Assembly: GCF_007991455.1 (NCBI RefSeq)
Contig: NZ_BJYJ01000020.1
Span: 23,684 to 87,683, forward strand
Source of the DNA: Chryseobacterium hagamense
GTDB lineage: Bacteria > Bacteroidota > Bacteroidia > Flavobacteriales > Weeksellaceae
DNA: 64,000 bases
Reading direction: 5' to 3'
Part shown: in pieces, positions 34,181-41,609 of the stretch
Layout: each line of letters opens with the position of its first letter
How positions within the stretch are numbered: position 1 is the first letter of the stretch
Program-made: the position numbers and the translations under genes
Notes under the pieces: model-generated
Databases searched by the model: none
What the model saw: the letters and a program-made list of their open reading frames with translations, nothing else
What the model was told of the DNA's origin: nothing

Positions 34181-34308
34181 TACATACCAAAAGAAATCGT
34201 TTGTAATTCTGTTAATGAGTAACTCTGTTCAATCTTAATTCACTAATTGGCCTTATAATAATTAAAGTCAGTTCCAATCTATTCTAGTTTACGTAATATA
34301 AAGTATAT

Positions 34309-34341
34309 AAACCTTCAGCGATGCCAGAAGGTTTTTTTTTA
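34309..34341 (+). terminator. Rho-independent terminator downstream of gldB
   Basis: AAACCTTC (34309-34316) pairs with GAAGGTTT (34327-34334) and nine or ten T residues run from 34332. It lies 220 bp after gldB and just before the promoter of the ABC operon, so it insulates the two. Confidence 0.88.
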
Positions 34342-34394
34342 TGAAGTTTCATGTTAATTTTACTACTTTGTATTGCATATTACTATTTATATTA

Positions 34395-34402
34395 TATATT
34401 TG
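34395..34402 (+). promoter_or_regulatory. Promoter -7 box TATATTTG of the ABC-thioredoxin operon
   Basis: TATATTTG fits TAnnTTTG. TTG at 34373-34375 lies 19 bp upstream. The start codon follows 19 bp later. This gives the ABC genes their own promoter. Confidence 0.7.
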
Positions 34403-34421
34403 TGGTATTAAATAATAACCT

Positions 34422-35324
34422 ATGGAAAATAGTATTGATATTCAGAACCTCAGTTTTGAATTTTCCAAAGACAAGCCGGTTTTGAAAAATATCAGTCTTG
34501 CGGTACCGAAGGGAAGTATTTTCGGATTCCTGGGAGCCAACGGAGCCGGAAAATCCACTACCATGAAAATGCTGATCGGAAGCATTCCCGATGAACGTAA
34601 TGCCATCCGCATCTTCAACGAAAAACTGGACGTCCTTTATCCTGATGGCTTTCATAGAATCGGGAGCCTGATCGATACGGCCGCTTTTTATGACCATCTT
34701 TCGGGCTGGGACAACCTTCTGATAATCTCCGGGCTGAGAGACCTTCCGGTGTCCGAGTGTGAAAGGGTCCTGCATCTGGTCGGGCTTTGGGAAAGCAGGA
34801 ACATGAAAATGAAACGGTATTCATTGGGAATGAAACAGCGGCTGGCAATTGCGATTACGTTACTGGGAAAGCCCGAACTGCTGATCCTGGATGAACCGGT
34901 CAATGGCCTTGACCCGAATGGTATGCTGGAAATACGCGAGCTGCTTATTAAACTGAATAAAGAAGAAGGCGTCACCGTTTTTATCTCGAGCCACCTGCTG
35001 CAGGAAATCGAAAAAATGATTACCCATCTGGCGATCATTTCCAACGGCGAAATCCGTTTTGCAGGAAGCATGAAAGACCTGAACGAACGTTACCGCTATA
35101 ACCGCATCCGGATCGGATTGAATGATGCTCCGGTATTCATCACTGAAATCCCGGAAAATTACTCCCCGAAATTGCTGGATGAAACCGCCATTGAAATTAC
35201 GGCGGAATCGAAAGAAGCCATTACCGCCCTCATAAAAAAGCTGGTGATGAAAGACGCCGGGATTTTCGAAATTAAGAACAGTGCCGGGCTGGAAGAATGG
35301 TTCATGGAAATCACTAAAAACTAA
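34422..35324 (+). CDS. ABC transporter ATP-binding protein (BcrA / lantibiotic-exporter-like)
   Basis: The 300-residue ATPase has Walker A GANGAGKST (38-46), the signature SLGMKQR (135-141), Walker B LLILDEP (154-160) and the H-loop His in FISSHLLQEIEK. A C-terminal extension of about 80 residues (YRYNRIRIGLNDAPVFITEI onward) is typical of BcrA/CcmA-like drug or peptide exporters with ABC-2 permeases. It partners the permease gene 5 bp downstream. The cargo is unknown. Relatives confer self-protection against bacitracin or lantibiotics, or move unknown substrates. The pair sits between gldB and gldC. Confidence 0.93.
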   Translation: MENSIDIQNLSFEFSKDKPVLKNISLAVPKGSIFGFLGANGAGKSTTMKMLIGSIPDERNAIRIFNEKLDVLYPDGFHRIGSLIDTAAFYDHLSGWDNLLIISGLRDLPVSECERVLHLVGLWESRNMKMKRYSLGMKQRLAIAITLLGKPELLILDEPVNGLDPNGMLEIRELLIKLNKEEGVTVFISSHLLQEIEKMITHLAIISNGEIRFAGSMKDLNERYRYNRIRIGLNDAPVFITEIPENYSPKLLDETAIEITAESKEAITALIKKLVMKDAGIFEIKNSAGLEEWFMEITKN

Positions 35325-35329
35325 AAACA

Positions 35330-37531
35330 ATGAAAAAACTACTAAAGACAGTCGGTACGGAATGGCTGAAGATTAAAGGATTAGGGCTCGTATATATGGC
35401 CGTTGTTTTGGGAGGCCTGCTTCCTCTGCTCGTTTATGTGCCTTCATTTTTTGTACAGGAAACCGTTCCGGAAGGAACACTGAAGTTTTCCGTTTTTGAA
35501 GAGTCGATCGGAGGGGATCAGTTAAAATATTTTGTCTTTTTCATATTGCCGCTGCTGCTGATTATTGTCGCCAACAGGATTGCGCAGACGGATCATAAGA
35601 ACAACGGATGGCAGCTGATGGAAACGCAGCCGGTAAGCCGCTGGCAGCTTTACCTTTCAAAATACATCGTTATCGTCGTGCTGGGGTTGATGTGTATTGC
35701 CTCTTATTTTATTTTCAGTATCGTCATGGCGGCGGCAGATTATCTTATCCATCCGAATGAAGTTAAGCTGTTGGATTTTGACATGATCTGGGCTATCAGG
35801 ACCTGCCTCAGGATCTGTATCACCATTTTAGGGATCGCCGCCATCCAGCTTTGTGTTTCAGTAGCATTTCAGGGATTTGTATGGTCCTTTCTGATCGGCT
35901 CCCTCGGGATTGCTTCCAATATTGCGGCGCTTATTCAGAAACAGTCGTTCTTTTTCAATCCTTACGGCTCTTTGTATACGTTCTGGAATGCACCTGAGAT
36001 CAAAGACCTGAATACTTTTATTTCACATTCCGAATACATGAGTGTTTTCTGGATGGTGATATTCCTGGTGATCGGCTATTTCTGGTACCGCAGGAAAGGT
36101 TTTAAAAATGCTTTCGGAAAAACTAAAAAACAAGCCGTTATTTCCTTTGCGTTATTTGCAGCCGGTACAGGACTGCTGTATTTTATCCAGCAGCCCAAAC
36201 CTTATCAGAGCGGTGCGGAAGGAGTAATTCTTAAAGGAACTTTAGATACTGACCTGACGGTGGATTCCGTAAAAATCTTTACATCGGATTTTCACAAAAA
36301 AATCGGAGCTGCACCTGTGGTTAACCATACATTCAGCTGGACTACCGAAAAACGGCTTCCCACGGATGAATATCTTGTAGAGATCGGAAATAAAAAACTG
36401 GTGCTGATCATGGGAAGCGGCGACTGGTTCGATCTTGATATTAAATTCAACGATACCGATATGGTAACCTATATCAAATCAAACCGCAAGGCCGATCAGA
36501 ACTACCGCGAAAAAAGAAGTTCCTTCGGCAGGGATTTTACTTATGCGCTGGAAGATCAGGCATATACCGGTGATCCGGCAAAATTCTATGAACTCGCTCA
36601 AGACGACTGGAAAAAGAACAAGCGGATTCTGAATGCCTTTGCCGATCCCGCGAACAACGCGCTTTCCGAAGAATATAAAGACTACAGAAAACAGCTGATG
36701 GCCATCCAGTACCTCAATGAGATCAGCAATTACAGGAAAATGACTTCCTGGACCGATCCGAAGTTTGCACCGCCGAAGGATTTTGTAGATGAGCTGAATG
36801 CCAATATCCAAAAGCCGTCTCAACTTTTAAGCAAAAATGAAAATTACCTGCAGTTCAGGCTGGATCGACTGCTCACCGATAAAGACCAGTCGGTAAATGC
36901 AGACAGCATCCTTTTTGTAAAAATCAATAAACTTCCCAGGGGGCTGCAAAAAGACCAGCTGCTGGCGAGGCATCTGGCCAGGACACTGGAACTTCAGACT
37001 GACAGTTTATCCAGAAACAGGCTGTTTGCTTCGGAAATCAATAACGTTAAGAATACCGATTACCGCAATAGGCTGTATTCTAAACTGGAGCAGATTAACA
37101 TTTCTCAGAAAGGGGCCTCCTTTCCGGATCTCCGTTTCCTGAATGATCAGGGGAAAGCCGTAAATCTTTCGAAATTCCGCGGAAAATACGTGGTCATCGA
37201 TCTCTGGGCAACCTGGTGTGCGCCTTGTAAACAAATCCGTCCTGTTTTCGAAGCAAGAAATAATCAGTATAGATATTATCAGAATCTTCAGTTTATTTCG
37301 ATAAGCACCGATCAGAACCAATCGAAATGGAAGAATTATCTGAAGACTAAACCGTCCGGTATTCCCCAGTTCTGGCTGCCAGATGCAGAAAAATTCATGG
37401 CTGACTACAAAATCCAGTCGATTCCGAGATTTATCATCATTGATCCGGAAGGAAAAATATTCAACCTGAATACGCCGTTTCCGGATGAAGATAACTTTGT
37501 AGAAGTTTTGGATAAGCTGAAGAAATATTAA
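35330..37531 (+). CDS. ABC-2 type permease fused to a TlpA-like thioredoxin domain
   Basis: This 733-residue protein joins two modules. Residues 1-290 are an ABC-2 permease of the MutG/EpiE type with seven apparent spans, near 19-42, 66-83, 107-135, 158-180, 182-200, 236-252 and 268-286. With the N-terminus inside, seven spans put the rest outside the cytoplasm. Residues about 295-590 form a beta-rich then helical linker whose start (GVILKGTLDTDLTVDSVKIF) recalls the DUF4369-like part of Bacteroidota TlpA proteins. Residues about 595-733 are a TlpA/ResA thioredoxin with LWATWCAPCK (Cys630, Cys633) and the cis-Pro loop SIPRF. An exporter carrying its own periplasmic thiol-disulfide module is unusual. 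Confidence 0.85.
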   Translation: MKKLLKTVGTEWLKIKGLGLVYMAVVLGGLLPLLVYVPSFFVQETVPEGTLKFSVFEESIGGDQLKYFVFFILPLLLIIVANRIAQTDHKNNGWQLMETQPVSRWQLYLSKYIVIVVLGLMCIASYFIFSIVMAAADYLIHPNEVKLLDFDMIWAIRTCLRICITILGIAAIQLCVSVAFQGFVWSFLIGSLGIASNIAALIQKQSFFFNPYGSLYTFWNAPEIKDLNTFISHSEYMSVFWMVIFLVIGYFWYRRKGFKNAFGKTKKQAVISFALFAAGTGLLYFIQQPKPYQSGAEGVILKGTLDTDLTVDSVKIFTSDFHKKIGAAPVVNHTFSWTTEKRLPTDEYLVEIGNKKLVLIMGSGDWFDLDIKFNDTDMVTYIKSNRKADQNYREKRSSFGRDFTYALEDQAYTGDPAKFYELAQDDWKKNKRILNAFADPANNALSEEYKDYRKQLMAIQYLNEISNYRKMTSWTDPKFAPPKDFVDELNANIQKPSQLLSKNENYLQFRLDRLLTDKDQSVNADSILFVKINKLPRGLQKDQLLARHLARTLELQTDSLSRNRLFASEINNVKNTDYRNRLYSKLEQINISQKGASFPDLRFLNDQGKAVNLSKFRGKYVVIDLWATWCAPCKQIRPVFEARNNQYRYYQNLQFISISTDQNQSKWKNYLKTKPSGIPQFWLPDAEKFMADYKIQSIPRFIIIDPEGKIFNLNTPFPDEDNFVEVLDKLKKY

Positions 37532-37562
37532 CTTTGCACCAAATTAGAAACAAATAGAAGTT

Positions 37563-37889
37563 ATGAGAAAAACTCAGATTACGATAGATGTAGAACTGGA
37601 CGAAAACCACATCCCGGAAAACATTACCTGGAACGCACAGGACGGCGGAATAGAAAAGGAAGATACCAAGGCCACCATGATTTCCGTCTGGGACGAAAAA
37701 ACGATGGAAGCATTGAGAATAGATCTCTGGACGAAGGAAATGCCGGTGGACCAAATGAAGATGTTTATCCACCAGATCCTGGTTTCTTTAGGAAATACCT
37801 ATCAGAGAGCAACAGGTGAAGAAGATGTAGCCCAGTGGCTGGAAGAAATAGCAGAAGAGTTTGCGGTAAAATCTGCGATAAAAATGTAA
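37563..37889 (+). CDS. gldC: Gliding motility protein GldC
   Basis: The 108-residue cytoplasmic protein matches GldC throughout: KTQITIDVELDENHIPENIT, WNAQDGGIEKEDTKATMISV, then helices with PVDQMKMFIHQILVSLGNTY and the acidic C-terminus (DVAQWLEEIAEEFAVKSA). GldC supports gliding in F. johnsoniae, and its loss gives a partial defect there. In that species gldB and gldC are adjacent. Here a two-gene ABC operon lies between them and gldC follows the permease gene by 31 bp, so it may now be read from the ABC promoter. Confidence 0.92.
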   Translation: MRKTQITIDVELDENHIPENITWNAQDGGIEKEDTKATMISVWDEKTMEALRIDLWTKEMPVDQMKMFIHQILVSLGNTYQRATGEEDVAQWLEEIAEEFAVKSAIKM

Positions 37890-37892
37890 AAG

Positions 37893-37939
37893 CTGCAGGC
37901 ATTTGGCGACAGGCAACTAACCTTCAGAAATGCCTGCAG
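37893..37939 (+). terminator. Perfect 12-bp hairpin after gldC
   Basis: CTGCAGGCATTT (37893-37904) and AAATGCCTGCAG (37928-37939) are exact complements with a 23-nt loop. AT-rich sequence follows, with a T run at about 37951-37956. Probable terminator. Confidence 0.6.
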
Positions 37940-38010
37940 AATAATAATAAATTTTTTGGCATAAGGTATATAGCTAAATGCCAGAAGCAATAAGCTAAAA
38001 GCAAATTATT

Positions 38011-39150
38011 ATGAATTTCAATACAAAAGTAATACACGGTGGCCAGCACCACGAATCGGCGACAGGTTCGGTGAACGTTCCTGTTTTTTTAACCTCAACT
38101 TTTGCACAGAAAAGCCCGGGCGTCCATTCCGGATACGAGTATTCCAGAGCAGCGAACCCGACCAGACAGGCTTTGGAAGATTCCCTGGCGAGCATTGAAA
38201 ACGGAGCCAGAGGACTGGCGTTCGGATCAGGCCTTGCAGCCATCGACTGTGTCCTGAAATTACTGAATCCCGGTGACGAGGTGGTAGCAGTAGACGATTT
38301 ATACGGCGGAACGTACCGGATGTTTACGAGACTTTTTGAAAAATACCAACTGAAGTTTACCTTCGTGAATTTTGATGATGTTTCGAAAATCGCGGATGTG
38401 ATTACCGGTCAGACGAAACTGATCTGGGTGGAAACCCCGACCAACCCGCTGATGAAGCTGGTAGATATTAAAGCAGTGGTGGAAATTGCAAAAGGAAAGG
38501 ATATCCTGGTAGCCGTAGACAATACGTTTGCGACACCTTACCTTCAGAGACCGATTGATCTGGGAGCGGACATCGTGATGCACTCTGCAACGAAATATTT
38601 AGGCGGCCATTCCGACGTAATCGCCGGAGCTTTGGTGGCGAAGGATGCTGAACTGGGTGAAAAACTCCACTTTATCCAGTTTGCGAGCGGCGGGATTTTA
38701 GGGCCTCATGATTCCTATCTGGTTCTGAGAGGAATTAAGACGCTGGCCTTGAGGGTTCAGAGACATTCTGAAAACGGGATGGCCGTTGCCAGATATCTTG
38801 AGTCCCATCCGGCTGTAGACCAGGTAATCTATCCGGGACTGGAATCCCACCCGCAGTACGAACTGGCAAAAGCCCAGATGAGAGATTTCGGGGGAATGGT
38901 TTCCTTTACCTTCAAGTCCGGTAAAAAAGAGGATGCGATTAAGTTCCTGGAAAAAGTAAGGGTATTTACGCTGGCTGAATCTTTAGGTGGCGTAGAATCT
39001 TTAGCCAATCATCCGGCTCTGATGACCCACGCGTCCATTCCTGCAGAGAAACGCGCAGAACTTGGAATCACCGATGACCTGGTGCGTTTAAGCGTAGGAA
39101 TCGAAGATGCGGAAGACCTCATCGCCGATCTGCAAAAGGCATTTGCGTGA
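38011..39150 (+). CDS. PLP-dependent transsulfuration enzyme (cystathionine gamma-synthase / gamma-lyase family)
   Basis: The 379-residue cytoplasmic enzyme belongs to the Cys/Met metabolism PLP family. Landmarks are TKVIHGGQHHESATGSVNVP at the start, YEYSRAANPTR for PLP-phosphate contacts from the neighbouring subunit, the DDLYGGTYRMF substrate loop, VETPTNPLMKLVD, DNTFATPYLQRP and the PLP Lys in SATKYLGGHSDVIAG. The C-terminal FTLAESLGGVESLANHPALM is typical. Family members with this sequence are annotated as cystathionine gamma-synthase (metB) or gamma-lyase, and the two cannot be separated by reading. It links Cys and Met metabolism. Confidence 0.88.
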   Translation: MNFNTKVIHGGQHHESATGSVNVPVFLTSTFAQKSPGVHSGYEYSRAANPTRQALEDSLASIENGARGLAFGSGLAAIDCVLKLLNPGDEVVAVDDLYGGTYRMFTRLFEKYQLKFTFVNFDDVSKIADVITGQTKLIWVETPTNPLMKLVDIKAVVEIAKGKDILVAVDNTFATPYLQRPIDLGADIVMHSATKYLGGHSDVIAGALVAKDAELGEKLHFIQFASGGILGPHDSYLVLRGIKTLALRVQRHSENGMAVARYLESHPAVDQVIYPGLESHPQYELAKAQMRDFGGMVSFTFKSGKKEDAIKFLEKVRVFTLAESLGGVESLANHPALMTHASIPAEKRAELGITDDLVRLSVGIEDAEDLIADLQKAFA

Positions 39151-39240
39151 TTAATGTAACAATGTAACAATGTAACGATGTAACGGTCTATTAATATTGT
39201 TAAACTGTTATATTGATACATTGCTATATTATTTAATAGA
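39151..39240. repeat. Inverted arms of 9-bp TGTAACAAT units
   Basis: AATGTAACAATGTAACAATG continues with GTAACGATGTAACGG, four tandem units. The right arm (TTGTTAAACTGTTATATTG, ATACATTGCTATATTA) is their degraded reverse complement. It fills the gap between the PLP enzyme and the DinB-family gene. Confidence 0.7.
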
Positions 39241-39243
39241 TAA

Positions 39244-39753
39244 ATGATGACTGATTTTCAAAAATACATACAGCGCTATTTGGATTTAATTCCTTCCGAA
39301 AACTGGCCGGAAGAATTAAAAAAATCCGGTGATAAAACCGCAGATGTTTATTCAAAGCTTTCAGAAGAGCAATCGCATTTTGCGTATGCGGAAGGAAAGT
39401 GGACCTTGAAAGAACTGCTTCTGCATCTTTCCGATACCGAAAGGGTCTTTCAGTACCGGATCCTGGCCATCGCCCGGGGCGATAAAAATGAACTGCCCGG
39501 TTTCGACGAAGAAAATTATGCCAGAAATTCTTATGCGAACAAAAGAAGCCTGAGTTCCCTGCTGGAAGAATATCGGTTGGTAAGGAAATCTTCTCAGATA
39601 CTGCTTGCAACATTGAATCCTTCGGTTTTAAATAATATCGGAACTGCCAATGGAAATCAGATCGTTGCAGAAACCATCGGCAAGCTGATTGTAGGACATA
39701 ACCTGCATCATCTGAATATTATTGAGGAACGGTATCTGCCGGAGTTATTATGA
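39244..39753 (+). CDS. DinB superfamily protein
   Basis: A 169-residue four-helix protein. Its metal-site His residues appear in the usual places: first helix after AEGKWTLKELLLHLSDTERV, with His in LLLHLSD, and the final pair in VGHNLHHLNIIEERYLPEL. DinB-like proteins of this type are metal-binding proteins or thiol-dependent transferases. Many in Bacteroidota have no known role. There is no signal peptide. The stop overlaps the ATG of the broken membrane-protein gene (39750), so the two were once coupled. Confidence 0.87.
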   Translation: MMTDFQKYIQRYLDLIPSENWPEELKKSGDKTADVYSKLSEEQSHFAYAEGKWTLKELLLHLSDTERVFQYRILAIARGDKNELPGFDEENYARNSYANKRSLSSLLEEYRLVRKSSQILLATLNPSVLNNIGTANGNQIVAETIGKLIVGHNLHHLNIIEERYLPELL

Positions 39754-40198
39754 AATTAATAAAAAATAAGCTCATTATAATCAGTTTATTGATTTATATA
39801 CTTTCCCTTTTCTGTAATGCTTTTAAAGTTATACAGACTAAAGAAATTAGAAATTATAGTTCTTTTGAACTTTTATTAGTTGGTTGTATAAGTTTCTGGG
39901 TGGTGGAATTTTGGAATGCTTTATTTGGTCAGCAAATATTTGGTTTTTTCTTGTGATAACCTGTTTATTTTTCAAGAAGTTTGTTGCTTCAATTATTATA
40001 GGCATCATTGCATAATCAATTTCGGGATCTTTTATGTTTTGGAAAACAGTATTGGTCTCAAAAAGTGGAAGAGAAGCTAATATTTACAGTCTAGAAACTG
40101 GTTATTTTTTATGGATGACCTCAATTTTGTTTTTAAAATTTTCTTCAATATATCTGAGAATTAAAAATAATATAAATATCAATAGGAACGGGCTTTAG
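39750..40198 (+). pseudogene. Broken small membrane-protein gene (frameshift and in-frame stop)
   Basis: The first frame gives MKLIKNKLIIISLLIYILSL and two spans, then runs into a stop at 39956 after a frameshift near 39920. In the next frame the sense continues (WSANIWFFLVITCLFFKKFV, ASIIIGIIA), meets a TAA at about 40012-40014, then goes on with SISGSFMFWKTVLVSKSGRE and a last span. The original protein had about 145 residues and four spans. The final codons run into the REP palindrome at 40185-40204, which provides the last stop. No family recognised. Confidence 0.6.
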
Positions 40199-40761
40199 CC
40201 CGTTTTCCCTGTAAAGCCGTACATTTGGCTTTAGCCAAATTTAAAAATAATTTCTATTTTTGGTAAAAAAGCACAAATGCCCTTTATTAAAATTTATATC
40301 CATCTCGTTTTTTCAACGAAAAACAGAATTCCTTTTTTAAATACTGCCGAATTAAGGGTGAAAGTTTGGAAACACATTAAAGAAAATGCTGCGGAAAAAG
40401 GAATTTATGTAGATATGGTCAATGGTTTTTCAGATCATTGCCATTGCTTGATTTCTTTAGGTTCAAACCAGAATATAGAAAAAATTGTTCAGTTGATCAA
40501 GGGGGAATCTTCTTTCTGGATAAATAAAAATCAATTGATTTGGGAGAAATTTGCCTGGCAGGATGAATATTTGGCTGTTTCCGTTTCCGAATCCATGCTA
40601 GAGCCGGTACGGAATTACATCAGGAATCAGGAAGTTCACCATACAAAACAAACTTTTACAGAAGAATATCTGAAATTTAAGGAGAAATACAACTTTGAAT
40701 AAATTTTGGCTAAAGCCGGTGGAATGATGCTCTTTGTTAAACGGGCTAAAGCCCGTTCCTA
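40185..40761 (+). mobile_element. REP palindromes flanking a REP-associated tyrosine transposase (REPtron-like unit)
   Basis: The left boundary has GGAACGGGCTTTAGCCCGTT (40185-40204) and TTTGGCTTTAGCCAAA (40224-40239). The right boundary has TTTTGGCTAAAGCC (about 40704-40717) and AACGGGCTAAAGCCCGTTCC (40739-40758). The two sides mirror each other. Each side pairs one GGGC-type and one TTGGC-type small palindrome, as expected of REP doublets acted on by the transposase between them. Confidence 0.75.
40277..40702 (+). CDS. REP-associated tyrosine transposase (IS200/IS605 TnpA-like, Y1 HUH)
   Basis: The 141-residue single-strand transposase has the HUH motif as DHCHCLISL near residues 54-62 and the catalytic Tyr in EPVRNYIRNQEVHH near 115-118. 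The start (MPFIKIYIHLVFSTKNRIPF) is typical of the Y1 family. The WQDEYLAVSVSES loop is also conserved. It is flanked closely by REP-type palindromes rather than by the long ends of a normal IS200, which points to the domesticated RAYT class that handles REP sequences. The reading frame is intact. Confidence 0.9.
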   Translation: MPFIKIYIHLVFSTKNRIPFLNTAELRVKVWKHIKENAAEKGIYVDMVNGFSDHCHCLISLGSNQNIEKIVQLIKGESSFWINKNQLIWEKFAWQDEYLAVSVSESMLEPVRNYIRNQEVHHTKQTFTEEYLKFKEKYNFE

Positions 40762-40849
40762 TCGATAATAGATACAATTACAACCGGAAGCTTCTATTTT
40801 CATTCTCTGTTTTTAAAACAATTCATTTGGCAAAAGCTTACAGAATTTT

Positions 40850-40857
40850 TATCTTTG
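40850..40857 (+). promoter_or_regulatory. Consensus promoter (TTTG-N20-TATCTTTG) of the threonylcarbamoyl-AMP synthase gene
   Basis: TATCTTTG is the -7 box and TTTG at 40826-40829 the -33 box, 20 bp apart. The start codon is at 40890. Confidence 0.8.
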
Positions 40858-40889
40858 AAAACCGGCCTGATGTCCGGGATTACTGAGTT

Positions 40890-41438
40890 ATGGAGAACAT
40901 TGTCAACCTATTAAAATCCGGCGGCACGATTCTGTACCCTACCGATACGATCTGGGGAATCGGATGCGACGCCACCAATATAGAAGCCGTCAACAAAATT
41001 TTTGAGATCAAGAAACGGGAAAAAAATAAATCCATGATCATCCTCGTGGAATCGGAGAAGAGGCTGCAGGACCTGGTGGATGTTCCGGAAATGGCCTGGG
41101 AAATCATCGACCTGAGCGAAAAGCCGGTAACGATTGTTTATGAAAAGCCGCGGGGCCTGCCGAAAGAACTGCTGGCGGACGACGGAAGCATCGGAATCCG
41201 TCTCGTAAAAAATGATTTCTGCAAAAAACTGATTACAAAACTTAACAAGCCGCTAGTCTCCACTTCTGCTAATTTCAGTGGGGATAAAAGTCCGTTGAAA
41301 TTCTCGGATATTTCCCCGGAAATAATAGGTTTGGTGGATTACGCCGTTGAGGAAGACCGCGAAAAAGTTTCGGAATATTCAGGATCTTCGGTAATCAAGA
41401 TCTGGAATGACAACAGAATAAAAGTGCTCCGCGAATAA
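40890..41438 (+). CDS. tsaC: L-threonylcarbamoyladenylate synthase (TsaC/YrdC/Sua5 family)
   Basis: The 182-residue enzyme makes threonylcarbamoyl-AMP for the t6A modification of tRNAs reading ANN codons. The YrdC fold is clear: GGTILYPTDTIWGIGCDATN near residues 12-31, IFEIKKREKNKSMIILVES, the PVTIVYEKPRGLP strand, SIGIRLVKNDFCKKL and PLVSTSANFSGDKSP. It lacks the extra Sua5 C-terminal domain, so it is the short TsaC form. It sits upstream of cca, another tRNA gene, with its own consensus promoter. Confidence 0.92.
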   Translation: MENIVNLLKSGGTILYPTDTIWGIGCDATNIEAVNKIFEIKKREKNKSMIILVESEKRLQDLVDVPEMAWEIIDLSEKPVTIVYEKPRGLPKELLADDGSIGIRLVKNDFCKKLITKLNKPLVSTSANFSGDKSPLKFSDISPEIIGLVDYAVEEDREKVSEYSGSSVIKIWNDNRIKVLRE

Positions 41439-41454
41439 AAATAAAAGATTTAAT

Positions 41455-41462
41455 TATCTTTG
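41455..41462 (+). promoter_or_regulatory. Promoter -7 box TATCTTTG upstream of cca
   Basis: TATCTTTG fits the consensus and lies 17 bp after the tsaC stop. The -33 box would lie at the end of tsaC. The transcript would start near 41469, just ahead of a long hairpin. Confidence 0.55.
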
Positions 41463-41473
41463 CAGCATCATAC

Positions 41474-41531
41474 AACCATTAAGAAGCCGGAGCTTTGGTA
41501 TTTAACCTGAATATCCGGATTCTTAATGGTT
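41474..41531 (+). promoter_or_regulatory. Long hairpin in the leader of cca
   Basis: AACCATTAAGAA (41474-41485) and TTCTTAATGGTT (41520-41531) pair perfectly over 12 bp. An inner CCGGA/TCCGG pair extends the stem. The hairpin starts a few bases after the expected transcription start and ends about 80 bp before the cca ATG. TTTTAC follows, not a strong T run. It may be a terminator of tsaC, an attenuator or a small RNA. Confidence 0.55.
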
Positions 41532-41609
41532 TTACATTAGATAGCGGAATAAAGGCTGCCTTTGGTATTGTCATCCGTGATCTGTAAACTATTATTTAAA
41601 CCTGAAAAA

